Below are positions 15,410-24,631 of a DNA stretch of 43,272 nucleotides, one piece after another. Every line of letters starts with the position of its first letter. Within the stretch, counting starts at the first letter, position 1. The position numbers and the translations under genes are program-made. The DNA comes from an uncultured Oscillospiraceae bacterium (GTDB lineage: Bacteria; Bacillota; Clostridia; Oscillospirales; Oscillospiraceae). Location of the stretch: contig CAKUIM010000019.1 of NCBI GenBank assembly GCA_934660965.1, forward strand, positions 1 to 43,272. The letters are read 5' to 3'. The notes below the pieces were generated by a model. That model searched no databases. It was not told the origin of the DNA and was given only the letters and a program-made list of their open reading frames with translations.

Positions 15410-16900
15410 AATCAGCACCCGCTCCACATGGGCGAAGCGCTCGCGCACCGCCCGCTCGGGGTCGCTGGCCAGGGTATCCTCCCGGTCGATGATCAGGGTG
15501 CTGCGGCGCTCAAGGTCGTAGGGCTCCCACTTGGTCTGGCCGGGCACGTCGGGCCGCCCGGTGCGGGCAAAGGCCCCCCAGTAGCGGCGCATCCGGGTTC
15601 CAATGGCGTGCATCATCTCCCCGTCCCCCTCGGCAAAGGCGCCGTAGGGCGGCTCCTTGATCTCGAAGAGGGGCAGCAGCTCGGTCACGTGGCAGGCGCC
15701 CAGCCCCATTTTCCGGAGCACCGGGGTCACGTAGTCGTAGCGGTAGAGGTACACCGGCACCTGGGTGCAGGCGTGCTCGGCGAAGCGCACCTTGGGGAAG
15801 GTGTACATCACGTCGGTGAGCAGCTCGCCCAGGCCGAAGCGGTTGCGCATATTCTCGTAGGGAGCCAGCAGCGGCTTGCGATCCTCGGGGGTAAGACGGC
15901 GCAGCGTCGCGGCGGCGCAGGCGTCATACTCCTCGTCCTTCCACTGGTAGAGCAGCACCTGGAAGTGGGCCTCGCTGCGGTTGCTGCCGATGAGCACCGG
16001 CTTATCCAGCCCCTCGAAGCGGGAAATGGTGGGAAAATCCTTCAGAAATACGCCGTCCACCACCGGGCAGAAGGTGCAGCGGCCGAAAAAGTCCTGCCAG
16101 GAGTAGAGCTCCAGCTTGGCCTTGGCGGCCAGGATATCCTCATAGGACATATTCAGCAACCCCTCCGGCCCAACCGATTCAAGACCGGCAAACTCCAGGA
16201 ATTTGTCGGTGATGAGCCGCTCCTCCTCCACCGTGTAGAAGGAGCCGAAGCAGTTGCTCTCCACGATGGCCTTGTGGTAGTAGGGCTTGGCCTCGTCGAT
16301 GAGCAGCAGGGCAGTGATGGCCTCGCCGCCGGCGCTCTCGCCGAAGATGGTCACGTTGTCCTTGTCGCCGCCGAAGGCGCCGATGGACATGTTCACCCAG
16401 CGCAGGGCCAGGATGATGTCCTTCATGCCCAGATTGTCGTCAAAGCGGCTGCTGTAGGCGGAAAAATTCAGGAATCCGAACACGTTCAGGCGGTAGCTCA
16501 TCGAGACGATGATGCAGCCGGTGTCCCGGGCGATGATCTCGCAGTCGTACTGGCTGGGACCCTCGGGGGAGACAGCGCCGCTGCCGCCGTTGGAGAAGGC
16601 GCCGCCGGGAATCCACACCATGACGGGGGTCTTTTCCTCCGCCGTCTCCGGCACCCAGATGTTCAGGTAGAGGCAGTCCTCGCTGTAGTGGCTCACATCC
16701 AGCACCAGGTTGCTCTGGATGGGGTCCTTGCGGTAGCCGGTGGCTTCCAGCACCCCGTCCCAGGGCTGTGGCAGCTGGGGGTCGCGGAAGCGCAGCTCGC
16801 CCACCGGGGGCTTTGCAAAGGGAACGCCCAGATAGCGTGTCACCCCGCCCAGGTCCGTGCCGGAGACCGCGCCAAAGGGCGTTTGAATCGGCTTGCTCAT
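15407..16900 (-). CDS. type B carboxylesterase, cytoplasmic
   Basis: Serine esterase of the carboxylesterase/para-nitrobenzyl esterase family. The ATG at 16900 is chosen for its GGAGG site and because homology begins at once (PFGAVSGTDLGGVTRYLGVPFA). The 497 residues lack a signal peptide, so unlike the two lipoprotein esterases this one is intracellular. Nucleophile Ser189 in FGESAGG, probable acid Glu310 (SNRSEAHF), base His404 (GACHVTEL). The usual HGG oxyanion motif reads PGG (98-100). It follows the ApbA/PanE-type gene by 127 bases on the same strand across a hairpin and probably shares its sigma-54 promoter. Confidence 0.9.
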   Translation of the reverse strand: MSKPIQTPFGAVSGTDLGGVTRYLGVPFAKPPVGELRFRDPQLPQPWDGVLEATGYRKDPIQSNLVLDVSHYSEDCLYLNIWVPETAEEKTPVMVWIPGGAFSNGGSGAVSPEGPSQYDCEIIARDTGCIIVSMSYRLNVFGFLNFSAYSSRFDDNLGMKDIILALRWVNMSIGAFGGDKDNVTIFGESAGGEAITALLLIDEAKPYYHKAIVESNCFGSFYTVEEERLITDKFLEFAGLESVGPEGLLNMSYEDILAAKAKLELYSWQDFFGRCTFCPVVDGVFLKDFPTISRFEGLDKPVLIGSNRSEAHFQVLLYQWKDEEYDACAAATLRRLTPEDRKPLLAPYENMRNRFGLGELLTDVMYTFPKVRFAEHACTQVPVYLYRYDYVTPVLRKMGLGACHVTELLPLFEIKEPPYGAFAEGDGEMMHAIGTRMRRYWGAFARTGRPDVPGQTKWEPYDLERRSTLIIDREDTLASDPERAVRERFAHVERVLI

Positions 16901-16944
16901 CACAATTTTCCTCCATTTCGTGTCCGGTTTGGTTTGCCCGAAGG

Positions 16945-16967
16945 GCCGGCGGCAGCGCGCCGCCGGC
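16945..16967 (-). other. intercistronic hairpin
   Basis: Stem GCCGGCGGC / GCCGCCGGC with a 5-base loop between the dehydrogenase and carboxylesterase genes. There is no T-tract, so it is more likely a processing or stability element than a terminator. Confidence 0.5.
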
Positions 16968-17027
16968 GCCTCTTCAGCATACCCTGCCCCGCCGGCAAAA
17001 GCAAGGGCGCAGGCAGTAAAAACCGCT

Positions 17028-18074
17028 TTAGGCCTTGTAGAACTCGTAGGGGAACCAGCTCGGGTCGAAGAGGTCAAGGTTGCTCATGGCAAGGGGCAGC
17101 TTGCCCGCGCCGATGGCCTCCACGATCTCCACTACCTTGTCGTTGAAGGGGGTGGGGATGCCATGCTTCTTGCCGGTCTGGCAGACGTAGCCGTTGATCA
17201 TGCGCACCTCGGTGGGGCGGTCGTGCTCCAGGTCCTGGAGCATGCTGGCCTTGGCCGGGCGCAGGCCCTCGTAGGTGTCGAGGAACATCTGCTGGCTCTC
17301 GTCAAACTCTGCCTGGCTCTTCAGGGCAAGGCACAGCGGGGGCTCGGGCATGCTCAGCAGCGGGTGGAGCTTGTGTCCCTCCGCCTCGCAGCACACCTTG
17401 ACCTCCCGGCCGATGTAGCTCAGGCAGGCACGGGCCTTGGGGTTATCCAGCACCTCGCCGAAGGTACAGCCGCACACGGCGGACATGCCGCTCATGCAGG
17501 CGTTGTTCACAAGCTTGCTCCAGCGGGAGTCCATCAGGCCGTCGCTGACCATGGTGGGACCCATGTACTCCAGGACGGAGGCCACACGGCGGATGCGCTC
17601 GCCAATGGAGCCGTCGATCTCGCCCACCTCAAAAAGATGGGTGCTCTTGGTGATGTCCTGGGTGAGCTCGGAAACGCCGGGGCCCTGGAAGGTGGCGCCC
17701 CAGAGCACCGTGCCGCCCACCGTGCGCCTCTCGCCCACAAACTCGGCCACAAAGGGCTCGGGCACGCCGTTTTGCAGGGTACACACCGTGCTGTCCGGCC
17801 CCAGATGGGGCAGCAGCTTGGGCAGCACCTCGGCGTTGGCCAGCTGCTTGGTAAAGAGGAACACGATGTCGTAGATGCCGTGCATCTGCTCGGGCGTAAT
17901 GGCCTTCACCGGCACGGTCATGTCCACCTCGCCCACAATGTGCGCACCCTTGGCGTTCAGGGCATCCACATGGGCCTGGTAGCTGTCGATCATTTCCACC
18001 GGGCAGCCGTTCTTGGTCATATAGGCGCCCAGCACGGTCCCCATTGCACCGCAGCCTAAAATTGCAACGTTCAA
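17028..18074 (-). CDS. ApbA/PanE-family NAD(P)-dependent reductase/dehydrogenase
   Basis: A 348-residue oxidoreductase of the ketopantoate reductase superfamily. The N-terminal Rossmann motif is MNVAILGCGAMG (Gly7, Gly9, Gly12). The central KLVNNACMSG contains the catalytic-Lys region, and the C-terminal SMLQDLEHDRPTEVRMINGYV is the PanE signature. The start is the TTG at 18074, 8 bases after GGGAGG; the upstream in-frame extension has no ribosome site and would add non-homologous residues. At 348 residues it is longer than typical PanE (about 300). It is first in a sigma-54 operon with a carboxylesterase, and no other pantothenate genes are near, so a catabolic hydroxy-acid/keto-acid role is more likely than vitamin synthesis. 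Confidence 0.87.
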   Translation of the reverse strand: MNVAILGCGAMGTVLGAYMTKNGCPVEMIDSYQAHVDALNAKGAHIVGEVDMTVPVKAITPEQMHGIYDIVFLFTKQLANAEVLPKLLPHLGPDSTVCTLQNGVPEPFVAEFVGERRTVGGTVLWGATFQGPGVSELTQDITKSTHLFEVGEIDGSIGERIRRVASVLEYMGPTMVSDGLMDSRWSKLVNNACMSGMSAVCGCTFGEVLDNPKARACLSYIGREVKVCCEAEGHKLHPLLSMPEPPLCLALKSQAEFDESQQMFLDTYEGLRPAKASMLQDLEHDRPTEVRMINGYVCQTGKKHGIPTPFNDKVVEIVEAIGAGKLPLAMSNLDLFDPSWFPYEFYKA

Positions 18075-18125
18075 AATCAAAACCTCCCTTTTTTGATGAA
18101 ACACACGGTCGCTGCCAACATAAAC

Positions 18126-18142
18126 AGCAAATCCTGTGCCAA
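18126..18142 (-). promoter_or_regulatory. sigma-54 promoter of the dehydrogenase-carboxylesterase operon
   Basis: Minus strand TTGGCACAGGATTTGCT matches TGGCAC-N5-TTGC exactly, with correct spacing. Start expected near 18114, about 40 nt before the TTG start codon. Confidence 0.9.
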
Positions 18143-18244
18143 CTTCTCCGGCCCCCGCAAAAATTTTTCCGCGACCCCTTTTTCGGGCCATGTTGCACTG
18201 CTTAACAGATTTGTAATAATTCCTCTTAATTTTTCTTCCAAACG

Positions 18245-18261
18245 CTGGCACGCCCCTTGCC
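18245..18261 (+). promoter_or_regulatory. divergent sigma-54 promoter pointing toward metK
   Basis: CTGGCACGCCCCTTGCC is an exact TGGCACG-N4-TTGC match on the plus strand. No convincing ORF follows. A weak hairpin with T-runs lies 45-70 bases downstream of the predicted start (18306-18335), so it could make a short RNA, or read through toward the SAM riboswitch. Confidence 0.6.
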
Positions 18262-18294
18262 GGAATTAGCTTTGGAAGAATTAAAATCCTCTTT

Positions 18295-18353
18295 CAAGTC
18301 GTTTCCGGTTTTTGCCGAACCGTTTTTGATTTTTTGTTCACTTCCGACTTTAC
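18295..18353. promoter_or_regulatory. inverted AAGTCG boxes: putative enhancer
   Basis: CAAGTCGTTTCCGG at 18295-18308 and its inverted partner CTTCCGACTTTAC at 18341-18353 resemble the boxes at 4888 and 4916. They lie about 155-215 bases upstream of the minus-strand promoter at 18142 and just downstream of the plus-strand one at 18245. Activator sites of this class work over such distances. Confidence 0.55.
18306..18335 (+). terminator. weak terminator-like hairpin
   Basis: CGGTTT and GAACCG form a 6-bp stem with one wobble pair and a 5-base loop, followed by TTTTTGATTTTTT. It would limit a transcript from the plus-strand sigma-54 promoter to roughly 60 nt. Confidence 0.4.
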
Positions 18354-18394
18354 TTTGTGAAAATTTTCTCAACACATTTCCCGCCTTTTCGGGC

Positions 18395-18423
18395 TTGACA
18401 ACCGGGCAGCGCGGCGCTATAAT
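18395..18423 (+). promoter_or_regulatory. consensus sigma-A promoter of metK
   Basis: TTGACA (18395-18400) and TATAAT (18418-18423) are perfect consensus hexamers with 17-base spacing. Start predicted near 18430, just before the riboswitch. Confidence 0.95.
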
Positions 18424-18444
18424 GCCGATATCAATTGAATATTG

Positions 18445-18536
18445 CCTTATCAAGAGTGGTTGAGGGATCGGCCCGATGACACCACGGCAACCTGCTTTCA
18501 GCAAGGTGCCAATTCCGGCGGAAACGCAAGATGAGG
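18445..18536 (+). ncRNA. SAM-I (S-box) riboswitch
   Basis: The conserved core CTTATCAAGAG, GAGGGA, GGCCCGATGA and ACGGCAACC is present in order, and P1 pairs CCTTATC (18445-18451) with GATGAGG (18530-18536). With the terminator at 18554-18583 it should stop metK transcription when S-adenosylmethionine is abundant. Confidence 0.95.
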
Positions 18537-18553
18537 ATGAAATGCCCATATCT

Positions 18554-18583
18554 GACCCGCCGTTATTCCGGCGGGTCTTTTTT
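18554..18583 (+). terminator. riboswitch-controlled terminator
   Basis: Stem GACCCGCCG / CGGCGGGTC with a short loop, followed by TTTTTT. This is the expression platform of the SAM-I aptamer, 50 bases before the metK start. Confidence 0.92.
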
Positions 18584-18632
18584 CATCCCCGGCCAGGCCC
18601 CATTGGGGCGCACGAAAGAAAGGAAGAGTATC

Positions 18633-19814
<1,182 letters not shown>

Positions 19815-19853
19815 GGCCGCGGGCAGTTTCTCCCCGCCTGGCCCCTTTCGCTC

Positions 19854-19882
19854 TGGACAAACGGCGGCAAAGCCGCTACAAT
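19854..19882 (+). promoter_or_regulatory. sigma-A promoter of the glycosyltransferase operon
   Basis: TGGACA and TACAAT with 17-base spacing, about 80 bases before the first ATG. Confidence 0.75.
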
Positions 19883-19895
19883 AGCAGTATCACTT

Positions 19896-19925
19896 CGCGC
19901 CCCGTGACAAAAGTGACGGGGCGCG
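19896..19925 (+). other. leader hairpin
   Basis: CGCGCCCCGT / ACGGGGCGCG forms a strong stem around GACAAAAGTG, in the leader just after the promoter at 19854. No T-run follows; possibly an mRNA-stability or attenuation structure. Confidence 0.45.
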
Positions 19926-19965
19926 TCCTGTTCCGATGCTATCAATATAATGTAAGGAGGCCGCC

Positions 19966-20994
19966 ATGGCAGTCATATCGGTCATCGTCCCGGTGTACAG
20001 GGCAGAGCGCTGCCTTGCAAAATGCGTGGACTCCATCCTCGAGCAGACCATGGGCGATTTTGAGCTGCTGCTCATCGACGACGGCTCCCCCGACGGCAGC
20101 GGCGCGCTGTGCGACGCCTACGCCGCCCGGGACGAGCGGGTGCGGGTGTTCCACAAGGAAAACGGCGGGGTGAGCTCCGCCCGGAACCTGGGCATCGAGC
20201 AGGCCGGCGCGCCCTATCTCGCCTTTGCCGACTCTGACGACTATTTAGAGCCGGATGCCTTGGCCGTTCTCTATTCCCTGCTTACAGAAAACGGCGCGGA
20301 CAGCGCCGGCGGCGCACACCGCAACGTCCCCCCCTCCGGCCCGGCCTCCATCGAGTCCGGCGCCCTGCCCCCCGGGGTGTACGGCCCGGAGGAGATCATG
20401 GACGGCATTGTGGATTCGCTGATGGGCCGGCGGCTGGAGCAGCCCGGCCGGCCTGTGCTCAACGGCTTTATCTGGCGCTTTCTCTTCTCCCGGAGCATCA
20501 TCCAGGCCCATGCCATCCGCTTTGAGGGGGCCTATCTGGAGGACGAGCTGTTTCTCGCGGAGTATTTCTCCCACGCCCGGCGCCTTGCCATGACGGACAA
20601 GGCGGTTTACAACTATTACCTCAACCCGGACTCCGTCACCCACCGGTATCTGCCCGGCTATCTCGACACCTTCCGCGCCTTCCTCGTGCGCAAGCGCGCC
20701 CTGGCGGAAAAGCTGGGCACGGCCCAGCGCCTGCCCGACTGGGACATGAGCACCGTCTGGGCGGGGATGCTCATCGCGGTGTCCAACGTCTACGCCCCCG
20801 GCTCCCCCCTCTCCGCCCGGCAGCAGACCGACGCCGTGCGCGCCATCGCCCGGGACAGCGAGTTTGCAGATGCCATCCGGGCGGCGCAGCCCAACGGCCT
20901 GAGCCGCAACAAGCAGATTGTGGCCGACCTTCTGCGCGGCGGTCATTTCCGCACCCTCACCGCCCTTTACCGCATCAAGAATCACAGGAGATGA
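19966..20994 (+). CDS. family 2 glycosyltransferase
   Basis: A 342-residue inverting GT-A enzyme that transfers a sugar from a nucleotide donor, probably onto a lipid-linked surface glycan. The N-terminal motif VISVIVPVYRAERCLAKCVDSIL, DDGSPD at 38-43 and the metal-binding DSDD at 89-92 are clear. There is no membrane segment. The ATG has AAGGAGG. The next gene begins 4 bases after its stop codon, so they form an operon. Confidence 0.92.
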   Translation: MAVISVIVPVYRAERCLAKCVDSILEQTMGDFELLLIDDGSPDGSGALCDAYAARDERVRVFHKENGGVSSARNLGIEQAGAPYLAFADSDDYLEPDALAVLYSLLTENGADSAGGAHRNVPPSGPASIESGALPPGVYGPEEIMDGIVDSLMGRRLEQPGRPVLNGFIWRFLFSRSIIQAHAIRFEGAYLEDELFLAEYFSHARRLAMTDKAVYNYYLNPDSVTHRYLPGYLDTFRAFLVRKRALAEKLGTAQRLPDWDMSTVWAGMLIAVSNVYAPGSPLSARQQTDAVRAIARDSEFADAIRAAQPNGLSRNKQIVADLLRGGHFRTLTALYRIKNHRR

Positions 20995-20998
20995 AGCC

Positions 20999-22549
20999 AT
21001 GAGCATCGTTGAAACAAGTGTCGTCCTCCGCGCCCTGCGCGGGGCATGGCTTGCCGTCCTGCTGTGGATCCGGGAGAGCAATCTGGCCCGCTGGTATCTG
21101 CGCGCCGAGCAGGCCGTGGCCCGGGCCTTCCGGGGCAGCCGGATTTTCACCGTGCTCTTCCGCCGGGGGGCGGTGCTGCGCGCCTGGGAGGGGAGCCTTG
21201 CCTGCCGCGCCCTCACCGCCGCGGCGGGCCTTATCCCCCGTGGCCTGCGGCGGCTGTACCTTCCGCTGCGGGACATCTGGGAGGGCAGCGCCGCCTTCCG
21301 CATCGCGGGCGCCCTTGGAAATAACGTGGGGGTCATCCTCTCCTGGTTCTTCCTGCTGCTCACCGCCTGCCCCCACCGGTACTGGAACAACCTCTACACC
21401 CTGGCCGCCGTGCTGGTATGTACGGCCCTGCTCTTCTTCGCCTGCGCCCGCACCGGCGCGCCCCGGCTGGAGGTGGGACGGCTCAACCCCTATCTGTGGG
21501 CCTTTGTGTTCATGCTGTTTGTGGGGGTGGCGGAGTCCTCCTCCCGGCGGGTGTCCCTGCGGTATCTGATGTTTTTCCTGTCCGCCATTTTGCTGTGTCT
21601 GCTCGCCCTGTCCGCTGCGGACAGCGTGGAGCGGCTGCGCCGTATGGCCGCCTTCGGCTGCGCGGGGATGATCCCCTCCGCCCTGTACGGCGCTTATCAG
21701 CTGCTGGTGCTGGGGGTGACCAACACCTCCTCCACCGTGGATTTGACCCTCAACGCCGAGATGCCCGGGCGGGTTTCCTCCTACTTCGATAACCCCAACA
21801 CCTACGCCCAGGTGCTGGTGATGCTGCTGGGGGTGGGGCTGGGGCTGCTGTTCGCCTGCCGCACCGTCCGGGGGCGCATCGCCTGCCTTGTGTGTCTGGG
21901 CTTCGGCGCCGCCGGCATCCTCATGACCTATTCCCGGGCCAGCTGGGTGGGCCTTGCCGCGGCCATTTTCCTCTTCGTGCTGCTGGCAAAGCCCCGGCTG
22001 CTGCCGGTGCTCATCCTGGGCGGCCTTGCCCTGCTGCCGGCGCTGCCGGCGTCCATCTACAACCGCATCCTCACCATCTTCAACCCCTCGGACAGCTCCA
22101 CCTCCAGCCGCTTCCCCATTTACGAGGTGGGCCTGCGCATCTGGCGCACCAGCCCTCTGGTGGGCACGGGGCTTGGAAGCGAGATCTCCGCCGCCCTGGC
22201 CCACAACAGCGGCTGGTATCACCGGCTCTTCCGCTTCCCCCACTACCACAACATCTATTTGCAGCTGGCAGTGGAGACCGGCCTGCTGGGCCTTTTGAGC
22301 TATGCGGCGGGCTTTCTGGGCGCCTGCAAGGACAGCCTGCGCGCCGTGCGCGCCGCCGGCTGCCCCCGGGATGTGCGGTGCCTGGTGATCGGCTGCTTCT
22401 CCGGCCTTGCCGGGGTGATGATCTGCGGCCTTGCCGACTACTTCTGGCACTATCCCCGGGTGATGGCCATCTTCTGGCTCATCTTCGGCATGATGCTCGC
22501 CGGCATCCGCCTGGCGGGATGCAGCCGGGCGGAGCAGGCGGCAGAATAA
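20999..22549 (+). CDS. O-antigen ligase / polymerase-like membrane protein (Wzy_C family)
   Basis: A 516-residue polytopic membrane protein with about 10 hydrophobic segments after a soluble N-terminal stretch of about 100 residues. Ligase-family features are the GRVSSYFDNPNTYAQVLVMLLG region, LMTYSRASWVGL and a large outer loop near 370-440 with PHYHNIYLQLAVETGLLGLL. The start is the ATG at 20999 after AGGAG, not the upstream frame that overlaps the glycosyltransferase. It probably polymerises or ligates a surface glycan on the outer face of the membrane. A Gram-positive host has no O-antigen, so a teichoic-acid- or capsule-like substrate is likelier. Confidence 0.85.
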   Translation: MSIVETSVVLRALRGAWLAVLLWIRESNLARWYLRAEQAVARAFRGSRIFTVLFRRGAVLRAWEGSLACRALTAAAGLIPRGLRRLYLPLRDIWEGSAAFRIAGALGNNVGVILSWFFLLLTACPHRYWNNLYTLAAVLVCTALLFFACARTGAPRLEVGRLNPYLWAFVFMLFVGVAESSSRRVSLRYLMFFLSAILLCLLALSAADSVERLRRMAAFGCAGMIPSALYGAYQLLVLGVTNTSSTVDLTLNAEMPGRVSSYFDNPNTYAQVLVMLLGVGLGLLFACRTVRGRIACLVCLGFGAAGILMTYSRASWVGLAAAIFLFVLLAKPRLLPVLILGGLALLPALPASIYNRILTIFNPSDSSTSSRFPIYEVGLRIWRTSPLVGTGLGSEISAALAHNSGWYHRLFRFPHYHNIYLQLAVETGLLGLLSYAAGFLGACKDSLRAVRAAGCPRDVRCLVIGCFSGLAGVMICGLADYFWHYPRVMAIFWLIFGMMLAGIRLAGCSRAEQAAE

Positions 22550-22568
22550 CGTTTACGGAGGGCACATT

Positions 22569-23186
22569 ATGCTCAACAACCATGGATTTGACCTGTGGGC
22601 AGACGGCTATGATAAAAGCGTCGGACTCTCTGACGAGGCGGACCGCTATCCCTTTGCCGGCTATAAGCGGATTCTGGGCGAGATCTATGCCCGGCTGCTG
22701 CTCAGCGGCTGCAAGAGCGTGCTGGACATCGGCTTTGGAACCGGCACCCTCACCCAAAAGCTCTATGAGCACGGTTGCACCGTCTACGGCCAGGACTTCT
22801 CTGCCCGCATGCTCCAGCTCGCCCAGGAGAAAATGCCGGGCGCACACCTCTATCAGGGGGACTTTTCCCAGGGGCTGGCATCGCCGCTGCGGCAGGTCCG
22901 CTATGACGCCATCATCGCAACCTATTCCCTTCACCACCTGACGGATGCGCGCAAGTGCAGCTTGATCCGGGAGCTGCTGCCCCTCCTGAAGCCCGGCGGC
23001 AGGCTCTACGTGGCAGACGTGGCCTTTACCACTCGCCGGGAGCTGGAGCAGTGCCGGGCTGCGGCCGGCAGCGACTGGGATGAGGACGAGATCTATTTTG
23101 TGGCGGAGGAGCTTCAAAGCGCCTTCCCCGGCATGACCTTTGAGCCCTTCTCCGCCTGCGCCGGCATCCTGACCTTTTCAAGCTGA
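22569..23186 (+). CDS. class I SAM-dependent methyltransferase
   Basis: A 205-residue methyltransferase with motif I VLDIGFGTGTLT (51-62), the acidic loop YGQDFSARML, motif IV (YDAIIATYSLHHL) and LKPGGRLYVADV. The fold resembles small UbiE/YcgJ-type enzymes; the substrate is unknown. It starts 19 bases after the ligase-like gene and ends at a strong terminator, so it is the last gene of the glycan operon. Confidence 0.88.
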   Translation: MLNNHGFDLWADGYDKSVGLSDEADRYPFAGYKRILGEIYARLLLSGCKSVLDIGFGTGTLTQKLYEHGCTVYGQDFSARMLQLAQEKMPGAHLYQGDFSQGLASPLRQVRYDAIIATYSLHHLTDARKCSLIRELLPLLKPGGRLYVADVAFTTRRELEQCRAAAGSDWDEDEIYFVAEELQSAFPGMTFEPFSACAGILTFSS

Positions 23187-23197
23187 CCCAATACGGC

Positions 23198-23231
23198 AAA
23201 AGCGCCCGAACCATGCGGTTCGGGCGCTTTT
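23198..23231 (+). terminator. bidirectional terminator
   Basis: A 15-bp perfect stem AAAAGCGCCCGAACC / GGTTCGGGCGCTTTT with an ATGC loop, between convergent genes. It is nearly the same sequence as the terminator at 26521-26554. Confidence 0.93.
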
Positions 23232-23296
23232 CTCCTTGTTTTGCGTCCCAGGCGGACGCGGGGGATTTTTCTGCCCTGCCGCCCGGGCGCAAGTTT

Positions 23297-24631
23297 TTAC
23301 CGGATGGGTACCTCGATGGGGGCATCGTAGCTGTGCCAGAGCGTCCGGTCCAGCCGGAGGGTGACGGTATCATAGGCGTAGTCTTTCGCGAGATACACAG
23401 TGGGCTGCATGAGGTCCAGGTCATCGCGGGTCCTCACGTCGCCGCGGGTGCTTCTGTACTCCCGCCCATCGGGGTCAACGTAGCTCCAGCCGAAGAGGCT
23501 GCAGGCCGAAAGGCCCCGCATGGGCGCCTCGAAGGAGAGGGCAATGCCGTCCTCTCCACGGCTCACCCCGGTGAGGGTGACACCCTCTGGCAGGCCCTGG
23601 GCAGTCTTGCTTACAAGGTCCACCGTCACGTCCCGCGCCTGCGTATCCAGCCAGGACGCCCCGGTGATGCACAGCGTCAGGTGCTTGGTGCGGGCAAACC
23701 AGGGGCTCTCCACCCGGCGGTCAAAGGCAAAGCCCGTCTGCGCGTCGCTGTAGCCGCCGATGCCGCCCTCGCTCTCATAGCGGTTTCCGGCCTCGTCCAC
23801 CAGATAGAACTCCAGGCCCTGCAGGCACAGGTCGTTGCCCTCGCCGTCCCGGAGCTTGAGCCGGGCGTGGGTGGGGTAGATCTCCAGCGCCTCCACGTAG
23901 ATGCGCTGGCCGTCCAGCTCCACATAGCGGCCCACCTCGCACACCCTGCCGCTGGCGGTGAAGGCCGGGTCAAAGGCGATGTCGAAGGTGAATGTCTCCC
24001 ACGCCGGAGCATCAGATGTGCCCCGCTGGGCCTCGTCCATGGCGATGAGGCTCTCGACGGGACAGGCCCGGAAGGTGATGGTCATGTGGCCGGGCACCTG
24101 GTTTTTGTCGTTGAAGTCGATGATATACCGGCGCAGCTGGCCGTTCTGGTCCTGCTGACCCGATGTGACCACGGAAAACTCCCGGCCGCCCACGTCGATG
24201 TCGTAGCGCAGGAGGGTATAGGGCTTCGTCTTGTCCGTGTTCTCCACCGTGACAAACAGGTTCACCTGCTGCTGGTCCACAATGACGTACTGCGTCGTCA
24301 TGGTGATGCCGTTTTTCGTCTGGCTCTGGCCGATGGGCTGCACATAGTCGTTCTCCACCGCCCGGCGCAGACTGCCCGACCAGTCCACCGCCGAGGCAAG
24401 GCTGCCCAGCACCGGGATGCCCGAGCAGGCCAGGGCGAAGGTGGGCACCGCGTTCACCAGCAGCACAAAGGCCGCCAGCACCCCGGCAAGGCTCCCCAGG
24501 GGCACGCTCCAGGCCCGGGCCCGGCGATGTCCTCGTGCCCGCGCCTTCGCCCGTGCTACGGTATAGGCAAGCTCCGCCGGGGCCTCGTCCAGCTCCCGCC
24601 CCAGGGCCTCAAATTCTTCCATTCGGTTCAT
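23297..24631 (-). CDS. DUF4179 membrane protein, probable anti-sigma factor
   Basis: A 444-residue protein with a cytoplasmic N-terminus of about 40 Arg-rich residues, one membrane segment (about 42-67, VPLGSLAGVLAAFVLLVNAVPTF) and a large extracellular beta-rich domain. DUF4179 proteins are regularly encoded with an ECF-type sigma factor and are thought to sequester it. Here the start codon overlaps the sigma gene stop (ATGA, 24628-24631), so the two are translationally coupled. The signal sensed is unknown. Confidence 0.82.
   Translation of the reverse strand: MNRMEEFEALGRELDEAPAELAYTVARAKARARGHRRARAWSVPLGSLAGVLAAFVLLVNAVPTFALACSGIPVLGSLASAVDWSGSLRRAVENDYVQPIGQSQTKNGITMTTQYVIVDQQQVNLFVTVENTDKTKPYTLLRYDIDVGGREFSVVTSGQQDQNGQLRRYIIDFNDKNQVPGHMTITFRACPVESLIAMDEAQRGTSDAPAWETFTFDIAFDPAFTASGRVCEVGRYVELDGQRIYVEALEIYPTHARLKLRDGEGNDLCLQGLEFYLVDEAGNRYESEGGIGGYSDAQTGFAFDRRVESPWFARTKHLTLCITGASWLDTQARDVTVDLVSKTAQGLPEGVTLTGVSRGEDGIALSFEAPMRGLSACSLFGWSYVDPDGREYRSTRGDVRTRDDLDLMQPTVYLAKDYAYDTVTLRLDRTLWHSYDAPIEVPIR

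Noticed and set aside
15407..17077. Carboxylesterase starting at 17077 with about 59 extra N-terminal residues
   Set aside because: The extension overlaps the end of the upstream gene and shows no homology, whereas the ATG at 16900 has a GGAGG site.
18257..18463. Small ORF following the plus-strand sigma-54 element
   Set aside because: It starts inside the -12 element, has no ribosome site and runs through the metK promoter into the SAM riboswitch.
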